The position numbers were made by a program, and so were the translations under genes. Shown piece after piece: positions 1 to 8,200 of a DNA stretch of 34,560 bases (position 1 is the first letter of the stretch; every line of letters begins with the position of its first letter). The notes beneath the pieces were generated by a model that worked only from the letters and a program-made list of their open reading frames with translations, did not search any database and was not told the DNA's origin. This stretch comes from Rhodobacteraceae bacterium UBA3069 (GTDB lineage: Bacteria; Pseudomonadota; Alphaproteobacteria; Rhodobacterales; Rhodobacteraceae), in NCBI GenBank assembly GCA_002366795.1, contig DFBX01000085.1, positions 1 to 34,560 of the forward strand, written 5' to 3'.

Positions 1-21
1 ATACTACCTGCCGGGATGTGA

Positions 22-264
22 CAATTAGGCGGTGCGGGCGCGGATTTGTTCGTGTTCTCGCCCGATGGGCTCTGGGACAGGATCAGGGATTTTACCAATG
101 GCCAGGACCAGATCGACCTTGCCGCCTTCAACCTGGTCAGCATCGCGGACCTGCGGTTTCGCGATGGCCCGCAAGGGCTGGAAATCATCATGGCCAAGGG
201 TGAGGGGATTCGCCTGATCAATGTCCATTCCAGCCAGTTCGACGCGGATGATTTCATTTTCTGA
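22..264 (+). CDS. C-terminal remnant of an RTX-type (hemolysin-like calcium-binding) secreted protein
   Basis: The open frame reads LGGAGADLFVFSPDG, then IRDFTNGQDQIDLAAFN. This is the usual last RTX nonapeptide followed by the C-terminal block of type I-secreted calcium-binding proteins. It ends in DADDFIF and TGA, typical for such proteins. An in-frame TGA at 19-21 lies immediately upstream, and a one-base shift would let the preceding frame join the GGAGAD motif. The gene is therefore either frameshifted here or reduced to a fragment; its 5' part lies outside the window. The family is secreted by an ABC/HlyD/TolC exporter using an uncleaved C-terminal signal, and an exporter of that type lies at 8,976-13,761. 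I am fairly sure of the family but not of whether this piece is expressed. A TTG at 46 is the first possible internal start. Confidence 0.6.
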   Translation, partial: QLGGAGADLFVFSPDGLWDRIRDFTNGQDQIDLAAFNLVSIADLRFRDGPQGLEIIMAKGEGIRLINVHSSQFDADDFIF

Positions 265-437
265 CGTGGGTTTTCCCGCTCTTTATGTTTTGATTCATCG
301 CATTTGGGTGAATGCGCCCCTGTATTAAGCTGGGTACAATATGGTATTTTCGCGCCCGCCGGTGGCGGTGCCGAAACGCTTGCAAACGCCGATCAAAATT
401 CATATTCCCATTTTCGAATATTAAAGAGGACCCCAAA

Positions 438-1421
438 ATGCCAATTCTCGCTCGGATGACAATGCTTGGCTTGCTCTTGCTGGCCCCCGTGGCGCTTCAT
501 GCCCAGGCGGTAACGATGCAAGAGGTTCCGGAATGGAAATCGGTCTATGGCCGGATCGAACCGCGCGATCGTGTGCCCGCCCGTGCCCGCATCGGCGGTA
601 TCCTGACCGCGTTGAACGTATCCGAGGGGGATTTGGTCGATCGCGGACAGCCCTTGGCGCTGATCGTGGACGAGAAGTTGCAGTTCCAGATGCAGGCCGT
701 GGATGGTGAATTGCAGGCCCTTGAAAGCCAGTTGACCAATGCCGAGGCGGAACTGGCGCGGGGCGAGAACCTGCTGGAACGGGGCGTGACCACGGCGCAG
801 CGGCTGGACGCGCTGCGCACCTCGGTCGATGTGCTGAAAAACCAGATCGAAGCGGCCAAGGCGAACCGCCAAGTGATTGAACAGCAAGCACAGGAGGGCA
901 CCGTGCTGGCCCCAGCCGCAGGCCGCGTGCTGGACGTGCCGGTGACTTCCGGCGCTGTGTTGATGCCGGGCGAGGCCGTGGCCACCGTGGGCGGCGGCGG
1001 GTTTTTCCTGCGCCTTGCCATCCCCGAACGCCACGCCCGTGCCCTTGAAGAAGGCGCCGAGATTCAGATCATCGAGGGCGACATGGCCGCCAGTGGCACA
1101 CTGGCCCGCATCTATCCGCAAATCGAAAACGGTCGCGTCGTGGCCGATGTCGAGGTCAAGGACCTGTCCGATGCCTTTGTCGATGCCCGCGTGTTGGTGC
1201 GCGTGCCGGTGGGCGCGCGGCAGGCGCTGCTGGTGCCACAAGATAAGGTTCTGACCCGCTCTGGCCTTGATTTCGTGGCGGTCGAGGCACAGGGTGCCAC
1301 CCATCTCCGCGCCGTGGTTCTGGGCGATGCGCAGGGCGACATGGTCGAGGTGCTGACCGGCCTTTCGGCGGGCGAGACCTTGGGCGATGCCTCCAATGCG
1401 GGGGCCGCAGCCCATGAGTAA
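438..1421 (+). CDS. RND efflux periplasmic adaptor (membrane fusion protein)
   Basis: This 327-residue protein starts with a hydrophobic signal segment (residues about 8-22, MLGLLLLAPVALHAQA). It continues with a biotinyl-lipoyl-like half motif (IGGILTALNVSEGDLVDRGQ), a helical hairpin rich in Gln/Glu/Ala (about 75-145), the second lipoyl half (GTVLAPAAGRVLDVPVTSG) and a beta-barrel region. That order is typical of RND adaptors, which bridge the inner-membrane pump and an outer-membrane channel. I chose ATG 438 because AAAGAGGA lies about 8 bases upstream and a signal peptide follows directly; the frame is open further upstream to 312 but without a ribosome site. Its stop overlaps the start of the permease gene, so the two are translationally coupled. 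No outer-membrane partner is encoded beside it. The substrate cannot be told from the sequence. Confidence 0.85.
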   Translation: MPILARMTMLGLLLLAPVALHAQAVTMQEVPEWKSVYGRIEPRDRVPARARIGGILTALNVSEGDLVDRGQPLALIVDEKLQFQMQAVDGELQALESQLTNAEAELARGENLLERGVTTAQRLDALRTSVDVLKNQIEAAKANRQVIEQQAQEGTVLAPAAGRVLDVPVTSGAVLMPGEAVATVGGGGFFLRLAIPERHARALEEGAEIQIIEGDMAASGTLARIYPQIENGRVVADVEVKDLSDAFVDARVLVRVPVGARQALLVPQDKVLTRSGLDFVAVEAQGATHLRAVVLGDAQGDMVEVLTGLSAGETLGDASNAGAAAHE

Positions 1422-4400
1422 CGCTGAAAACCAAGGCGACGACGCCCCGCCGAAACTGGGCATTGCGGGCGGTCTGACCCGCGCTTTCATCCGCTCTCCG
1501 CTGACGCCATTGTTCATCATCGCTGCCTTCGCCGTGGGTCTGGTCGCCCTGATCAGCCTGCCGCGCGAGGAAGAGCCGCAGATTTCCGTGCCCCTGGTGG
1601 ATATCCACATCCAGGCCCTTGGCCTGCAGGCCGAGGACGCCGTGAAAATGGTGACCGAGCCGATGGAAACCATCGTCAAGGCCATCAACGGGGTCGAACA
1701 TGTCTATTCGCAAACGCAGGACGACTACGCCATGGTCACCGCGCGTTTCGCCGTCGGCACCTCTGCCGATGCGGCGATTTTGCGGGTGCATGACAAGGTG
1801 CGCGCCAATATCGACCGCATCCCCGTGGGCATTCCCGAACCGCTGATCGTGGGGCGTGGGATCGACGATGTGGCGATTGTCTCGCTTACGCTGTCCGCGA
1901 AACCGGGGCAGGATGTCAGCGCGAATGACCTGACCCGTATCGCCCGAGAGTTGCGGGCAGAGGTGGCCAAGGTCGAAAACGTCGGCCTCACCTATCTGGT
2001 CGGCGAGGCGCCCGAGGCGATCCGCATCGCGCCCGATCCTGACCGGCTGGCGCTGTATGGTGTGACGCTGCAACAACTGGCCGGCAAGGTGCAGGGCGCG
2101 AACCGGTCGATGAACGCGGGCAAACTGCGCGACAATGGCGAAATGATCGACATCGTGGCAGGCGAAACGCTGACCGCCCCCGCCGAAATCGCGGGGCTTT
2201 TGCTGACCACCCGCGATGGGCGGCCGGTGTACTTGGGCGACGTGGCGGATGTGTCTTTTGTCGCCGACACCTCGGACCAGATCGTGGCCAATGTCACCCG
2301 CGCTGACACCGGCATCACCCGCACCCCCGCCGTCACCTTGGCCGTCGCCAAGCGGGCAGGGGCCAATGCCGTGATCGTGGCCGAGGAGATTCTGCACAAG
2401 GTCCACATGGCCGAAGGGCGCATCATCCCCGATACCATCGCCGTGCAGATCACCCGCGATTATGGCGAGACTGCGAATGAAAAGGCGAATGAGCTGCTGT
2501 TTCACCTTGGCCTTGCCACCGTGTCGATCATCGGGCTGGTGTTTCTGGCAATCGGTTGGCGCGAATCCATCGTGGTGGCCATCGTCATCCCCGTGACCAT
2601 CCTGCTGACACTGTTTGCCGCTTGGATCATGGGCTACACGCTGAACCGGGTGTCGCTGTTCGCGCTGATATTCTCCATCGGGATACTGGTCGATGACGCC
2701 ATCGTCGTGATCGAAAACATCGCGCGGCACTGGGGCATGGGCGGGGCGCGGAGCCGCAAACAGGCGGCGATTGATGCCGTGGCCGAGGTGGGCAACCCCA
2801 CCATCGTCGCCACGCTGACCGTGGTCGCGGCGCTGCTGCCGATGCTGTTCGTGTCGGGCATGATGGGGCCGTACATGTCGCCCATTCCGGCCAATGCCTC
2901 GGCCGCGATGATCTTTTCCTTCTTCGTCGCCGTGATCGTTACGCCTTGGCTGATGCTAAAAGTTGCGGGCGGTGAGCCCGTTCATGGCCATGGCGAGGGT
3001 GGACACGAGGGTGGCAAGCTGGGGCTTGTCTTTGCCAAGGTCGCGCGCCCCTTGCTGAAAACCAAGGCGCGCAGCCTATCGTTTCTGCTGATCACGGCGG
3101 CGCTGTCCTTCGGCTCTCTGACCGCGCTCTATACCAAGGACGTGACGGTCAAGCTGCTGCCCTTTGACAACAAATCCGAACTGTCCGTGGCGATCGACCT
3201 CCCCGAGGGCGCCTCGACCGAGGCAACCGATGCGGTGGCCCAGGCCGTTGCGCAAACCGTTCTGGATCTGCCAGAGGTGATTTCCGTCCAGACCCATGCA
3301 GGCAGCGCCGCGCCCTTCAATTTTAACGGGTTGGTGCGCCACTATTACCTGCGCGCCCAGCCCAATATGGGCGATGTGCAGATCAACCTGACCCCCAAGA
3401 CAGGCCGCGACCGGACCAGCCACGATCTGGCGCTGATCATCCGCGAACGTCTGGCGGGGCTGGACCTGCCGAATGGCACCGTGCTGAAAACGGTCGAGCC
3501 GCCCCCCGGTCCGCCGGTTATGGCCACCCTTCTGGCCGAGGTATACGGGCCCGACGCGGACACCCGCCGCGAGGTGGCCACCAAACTGCGCGGCATATTC
3601 GAGGACATCCCCTTTGTCGTCGATGTGGATGACAGTTTCGGGCAACAGGCGCGCCGTCTTCGTGCGACCATCTTGACCACCGATCTGGATTTCTTCCAGG
3701 TGCAGGAACGCGATGTGTTCGATACAATCGGCATCCTGAATTCCGGCCAGACAGTGGGCTATTCGCATCGCGGTGACGGGCGGCACCCGATCCCGATCCG
3801 CGTCGAACGGCCCAAGGGCGAAAGGGTCATGGACGAGGCGTTCCTGTCCACCCCGATCCCGGCCAACGTGCTGCCGGGCGCGCGCGGGGTCGTCGAACTG
3901 GGCGACGTGATCCGCGTGGCAGAGGAAAAGGCCAGCTATCCCATCTTCCGCCGCAATGGCCGCTTTGCCGAAATGGTCACCGCCGAACTGGCCGGTGATT
4001 TCGAGGCGCCGCTTTACGGCATGATCGCCGTGGCGGACGCAATTGAAAACACCGACTGGCCCGAAGGCGCGAAACCCGCGGTGTCGCTTTACGGCCAGCC
4101 CGAGGACGAGGGGCAGGTGACCCTGCTGTGGGATGGAGAGTGGGAGGTGACCTATGTGACCTTCCGCGACATGGGCGCGGCCTTTGCCGTGGCCTTGCTG
4201 GGCATCTACATCCTTGTGGTGGCGCAATTCGGCAGCTTCCGCCTGCCGCTGGTGATCCTGACGCCGATCCCGCTGACCTTCCTTGGCATCATCGCTGGGC
4301 ACTGGATTTTCGGCGCGCCGTTTTCGGCCACCTCGATGATCGGGTTCATCGCGCTGGCGGGTATCATCGTGCGTAACTCGATCCTGCTGGTGGATTTCAT

Positions 4401-4629
4401 CCGCCACGCGGATGAAAGCATGGGCAAGATCGAGGTGCTGATTTCCGCGGGCGCGATCCGGTTCAAGCCGATCCTGCTGACGGCGATTGCCGCGATGATC
4501 GGAGCCGTGGTGATCCTGGCCGACCCGATCTTTCAGGGCTTGGCGATCTCGCTTCTGTTCGGGCTTTTGTCCTCGACCCTGCTGACGGTGCTGGTGATAC
4601 CCGCGATCTACCGGGTTTTCAAAACCTGA
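1414..4629 (+). CDS. RND efflux transporter permease (HAE1/AcrB-like)
   Basis: This is a proton-driven inner-membrane export pump of about 1,071 residues, the normal size for RND permeases. The first membrane segment (TPLFIIAAFAVGLVALISLP) is followed by PREEEPQISVP, a typical start of the porter domain. The membrane segment around residue 427 carries LVDDAIVVIEN, with the paired Asp residues (427/428) of the RND proton relay. The second half repeats the pattern (VVAQFGSFRLPLVIL and GIIVRNSILLVDFI). A Gly/His-rich insert (His 524, 526, 531) lies in the loop between the two membrane halves. I chose ATG 1414, overlapping the adaptor stop (ATGAGTAA); ATG 1387 and 1396 are also in frame. Adaptor and pump form one operon closed by the terminator at 4,668. 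Drug, lipid or metal export are all possible. Confidence 0.9.
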   Translation: MSNAENQGDDAPPKLGIAGGLTRAFIRSPLTPLFIIAAFAVGLVALISLPREEEPQISVPLVDIHIQALGLQAEDAVKMVTEPMETIVKAINGVEHVYSQTQDDYAMVTARFAVGTSADAAILRVHDKVRANIDRIPVGIPEPLIVGRGIDDVAIVSLTLSAKPGQDVSANDLTRIARELRAEVAKVENVGLTYLVGEAPEAIRIAPDPDRLALYGVTLQQLAGKVQGANRSMNAGKLRDNGEMIDIVAGETLTAPAEIAGLLLTTRDGRPVYLGDVADVSFVADTSDQIVANVTRADTGITRTPAVTLAVAKRAGANAVIVAEEILHKVHMAEGRIIPDTIAVQITRDYGETANEKANELLFHLGLATVSIIGLVFLAIGWRESIVVAIVIPVTILLTLFAAWIMGYTLNRVSLFALIFSIGILVDDAIVVIENIARHWGMGGARSRKQAAIDAVAEVGNPTIVATLTVVAALLPMLFVSGMMGPYMSPIPANASAAMIFSFFVAVIVTPWLMLKVAGGEPVHGHGEGGHEGGKLGLVFAKVARPLLKTKARSLSFLLITAALSFGSLTALYTKDVTVKLLPFDNKSELSVAIDLPEGASTEATDAVAQAVAQTVLDLPEVISVQTHAGSAAPFNFNGLVRHYYLRAQPNMGDVQINLTPKTGRDRTSHDLALIIRERLAGLDLPNGTVLKTVEPPPGPPVMATLLAEVYGPDADTRREVATKLRGIFEDIPFVVDVDDSFGQQARRLRATILTTDLDFFQVQERDVFDTIGILNSGQTVGYSHRGDGRHPIPIRVERPKGERVMDEAFLSTPIPANVLPGARGVVELGDVIRVAEEKASYPIFRRNGRFAEMVTAELAGDFEAPLYGMIAVADAIENTDWPEGAKPAVSLYGQPEDEGQVTLLWDGEWEVTYVTFRDMGAAFAVALLGIYILVVAQFGSFRLPLVILTPIPLTFLGIIAGHWIFGAPFSATSMIGFIALAGIIVRNSILLVDFIRHADESMGKIEVLISAGAIRFKPILLTAIAAMIGAVVILADPIFQGLAISLLFGLLSSTLLTVLVIPAIYRVFKT

Positions 4630-4667
4630 CGCGGGCAGCGCGGTAAAGGCCGTGGTATTGGAATGGG

Positions 4668-4693
4668 AAAAGGGCCGCTGCGCGGCCCTTTTT
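4668..4693 (+). terminator. Rho-independent terminator after the RND operon
   Basis: GGGCCGC (4672-4678) pairs perfectly with GCGGCCC (4682-4688) across a TGC loop. It is preceded by AAAA and followed by TTTTT, a textbook intrinsic terminator 39 bases after the permease stop. Confidence 0.9.
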
Positions 4694-5095
4694 CATATTC
4701 TGACCCCGTTATGAAATGGGCTCCGAATTGGGCCAGTGTCACCCCAAGGCCACAATAACTGGAGGGGGCGCATAGAAATGCGACTCATCCATGAGGTGAA
4801 TCGCCCACCCTTGCCAGACTCAGGTGGCGAGTGGCGTGGTGGCTGGGGGTGATTCAGGAGATTTATAAAAACATCATGTAAAACGGCCTTTATGCGCGTG
4901 TTTTCAAGAAAAATATCACTATTTTGACTCTGCTTGACGGAGAGCCTTACGCAGGCGCGGGGCACGTTAGTTCATTGGCCATAAGTCGGATTAACCGCTT
5001 TTGGTTGTGAGGAGGAGGCCAGCAATCTACCCCAAGATGTTCTTTTTGGAGAAGAATTTTGTTTGTATCGCGGAAAAACCCTTTAGCGATTGTGG

Positions 5096-5113
5096 CTAAA
5101 TAACGTTATTTAG
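5096..5113. promoter_or_regulatory. Perfect 18-bp palindrome, possible operator
   Basis: CTAAATAAC is followed directly by its reverse complement GTTATTTAG, an uninterrupted 9+9 dyad. It lies about 58 bases upstream of a TATAAT box and about 95 bases upstream of the first ATG of the adhesin. Perfect AT-rich dyads of this length often bind dimeric regulators. Which protein would bind it is unknown. Confidence 0.45.
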
Positions 5114-5170
5114 GGACCATCAATAATAACGGGGCCGAAAATAAATTGGTCCCCAGAGGTAGAGCGGTGT

Positions 5171-5176
5171 TATAAT
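5171..5176 (+). promoter_or_regulatory. Possible -10 box (TATAAT) of the adhesin gene
   Basis: This is an exact sigma-70 -10 consensus in a GC-rich genome. The best -35 candidate is TTGGTC at 5146-5151 with a long 19-base spacer, so the promoter is uncertain. If it is used, transcription would begin near 5,182, downstream of the conserved coding start at 5,175, and translation would have to start at ATG 5208. Confidence 0.35.
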
Positions 5177-5207
5177 AAAGGCGATCGATTTCGTCGTCCG
5201 TACAGGT

Positions 5208-8200
5208 ATGGGCGCAGTTCAGCGCGGTGAAGTTTCAGCAGACAATGCCACCACGACGGTGGATATTGCCAACGGAACCGAAATTTCTCTCCATCTTCGG
5301 CAGTTCGATGTCAGCGCCTACGAGCGCAGCGGCAGTGATCTCAAGATACTGTTGGCAGATGGCCGCACGGTTGTGCTTGAAGGGTATTTCGACGCCGATG
5401 ATGCGCGTCTGTTCATCTCTGCCGGGGGCTTCCTGAACGAGGTCACGCTGGTCGAAGGCGACGCCGGCACGCTTTACGCGCAATACGGCCCGACCGAGGA
5501 GTGGGGCAAGTGGAGCCCGACCGAGGAATTGATCTTTGTCGATGACGGCCATGTCATGGGCCCGGAATTTGCCCGCAACATGGGTGAAGGGGACGAGGTG
5601 TCGATGCTGGGCGCGGGCATTCTGGGCGGCTCGGGCCTGTTCGGTGCGACTGCGGCCGGTGCGGCTGCTGTTGGCGGCGCTGCGCTGCTGGGTGGCGGCG
5701 ATGGTGGCGGCACTGGCACGACCTATATCCCGCCGACCGTGAACGAAAAGGGGCAAATTACCGTTTCGGGTGGCGACGATCCCAAGATCAACATCACGGG
5801 CACAGCCGACCCGGATTCCGAGGTCGAAGTGGTGATTGGCGACAGAAACGTCGTGATCACCTCGGACGAGGATGGGAATTGGGAAGTTACTTTCGAGGAC
5901 GAGAATTTTCCCGACGATGGCGACTATGACGTCAATGTCCACGTGGTCGAACCGAATGGGGACGAAACCGATCTGGACGGTCCCGATGTCCTGATCGATG
6001 CGACCCCGCCCGAGGTGGAGTTCACCGACGGCACCGCGTCGAATGACATCGTCGTCAATGCCGAGGATCACGCCGATGGCGTGGATATTTCCGGCACCTC
6101 TGAACCGGGCGCGCATCTGGTCGTGACTGTGGGCGGCGTCTCGCGCGATTTGACCGTGGGCGAGGACGGCACCTGGACCTGCGGCTTCCTGACCGAAGAA
6201 ATGGCAACTGGCGAGTATGAAACGGAAATCTCGGTCGTGGCGACCGATATCTATGGCAACTCGGCGACCTATACCGACATGCTGGTCGTGGACACCGTGC
6301 CGCATGACATCGTGATCAACGCGGCCGAGGCGGCAGATGGCGTGACCATCACCGGCACCTCGACCGCGGGCGCGACCATGACCGTGACCGTGCAGGGCAT
6401 GACCCAGACTGCCACAGTGGCCGCAGATGGCGCATGGTCGGTGGATTTCGCCTCGCTAGCGCCGGGTGAATACGACGTGGATGTCACCGCAACCACGGTA
6501 GATACGGCGGGCAATGCGTCCTCCGTCACCGAAAGCTTCCGTGTGGACACCATCGGGTCGGTCGCAATCGACGGCGGCCATGGCGGTGCGGATGGCGTTA
6601 TCAACGCAGCCGAGGCCGCGCAGGGCGTGACCCTGACCGGAACAGCCGAGCCCGGATCGACCGTGTCGGTCAAGATGGGCGACATCACCCGCCAGGCCAC
6701 CGTGGACGCGAACGGCAACTGGACCGTGACCTATTCCGCCGTGGAAATCCCGCAAGGCACCATGACCCTGCCAGTGATCGCCACCGCGACCGACGCGGCG
6801 GGCAATATCACTACCGCTGACAGCAGCCTGAACATCGACACCGAAGCCGCCGTGACCATCAACACGGCAAGCGTCGAAGGTGACGGCACCATCAACTTTG
6901 CCGAAGCCGCCGACGGCGTGGTCCTGACCGGCACCGCCGAGGCAGGCTCCAGCGTCACCGTGACCATGGGCGTCACCTCGCTGATGGCGGCGGTCGATGC
7001 GAATGGCAACTGGACCGCGAATTTCCCGTCCTCGGCCATTCCCTCGGGCGAAACCAGCGCATATGTCACTGCCGTTGCGACTGATGCATCGGGCAACAGT
7101 TCGACCACGTCGGGGTCCATCCCCGTGGACACGCTGGTGCGCAACTTCACCATGGAAAGCAACGCGGGCGGGGCCGATCAGGTCATCAACGCCGCCGAGG
7201 TCGATGCAGGCCTGGTCGTTACCGGCACCACCGAGCCCGGATCGACCGTCACCGTATCGCTGGACGGCATCAGCCGCGCCGCGACCGTGGATGTAAACGG
7301 CAACTGGACCGTCACTTATTCGGGTGCGGAAATCCCGCGGGGCGAACGGACCGTGACCCTGTCGGCGACTTCGACCGATGCGGCGGGCAACGTGGACACG
7401 GTCAACAGCTCTGTCACCGTGGACACCGTGGCGAACTCGCTGGCGCTGTCCAGCCAGCCGGTTGAAACTGACAACACGATCAACTTGGCCGAGGCCAAGG
7501 ATGGCGTGATCCTTTACGGCACCTCGGATGTGGGCGCGATCGTCACCGTGAACTTCGGTTCCGGCACCCGCACCGTGGTCACCGATCAGTCGGGCAACTG
7601 GCAGGCCGGGTTCACCTTTGCCGAAATGCCGACGGACACTTTGGCGGCCACTATCACCGCGGCGACCACCGATGCGGCGGGAAACACCAACACAGTGACT
7701 GGCAGCGTCGCCGTGGACACGGTTGTCACGAATTTCGCCACCTCCACCGCGCCGGTCGAAGGCGACAATGTGGTCAACGCGGCCGAGGCCGCAGATGGCG
7801 TGGTTCTGACCGGCACGGTCGAACCGGGATCAAGCGTGACCGTCACCGTGGGCACCACCACCGTTCCGGCCACCGTAGATGCGCTTGGCAACTGGACCGC
7901 GGGCGTGCCCGCGTCGGCCCTGCCCATGGGCGAGGAAAACGTCACCGTCACCGTCAACGCCACCGATGCGGCGGGCAACACCGCCACGGTCAGCGATGAT
8001 TTCGACGTGGATACGCTGGTCAACCAGCTTAGCACCTCTTCGGCCCCGGTCGAGGGCGACAACGTGGTCAACGCAGCCGAGGCCGCCGATGGCGTCACCC
8101 TGAACGGTCAGGTCGAGGCAGGATCGACCGTCATGGTCGATTTCGATGGCACGCAAGTGGCTGCCAGCGTCGATGCTGCGGGCAACTGGACGGCACACGT

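Larger units (their letters stand above)
4694..5207. other. AT-richer intergenic region upstream of the adhesin gene
   Basis: About 0.5 kb with no convincing gene. The stretch 4,860-5,110 is clearly less GC-rich than its surroundings. Short frames on both strands (for example minus 4,965-4,693) resemble nothing I recognise. The first 100 bases could be a degraded insertion-sequence end, but I cannot support that. Near the 3' end lie an 18-bp palindrome (5,096-5,113), a 7-bp inverted repeat (5,113-5,119 with 5,147-5,153) and a perfect TATAAT (5,171-5,176). These make the region the likely control region of the adhesin locus. Confidence 0.5.

Noticed and set aside
312..437. Possible longer N-terminus of the RND adaptor
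   Set aside because: The extra residues are Arg/Cys-rich and would hide the signal peptide; the ribosome site supports ATG 438.
265..437. TACAAT near 330 considered as the promoter of the RND operon
   Set aside because: No -35 match at a sensible distance was found, so it is not listed as a feature.
1156..2730. Minus-strand open frame of about 520 codons opposite the RND permease
   Set aside because: A codon-bias shadow of the permease, with no start signal and no domain-like sequence.
4693..4965. Minus-strand 90-codon frame considered as a transposase fragment
   Set aside because: No transposase motif is visible, and it starts inside the terminator tail; mentioned only as a possible remnant.
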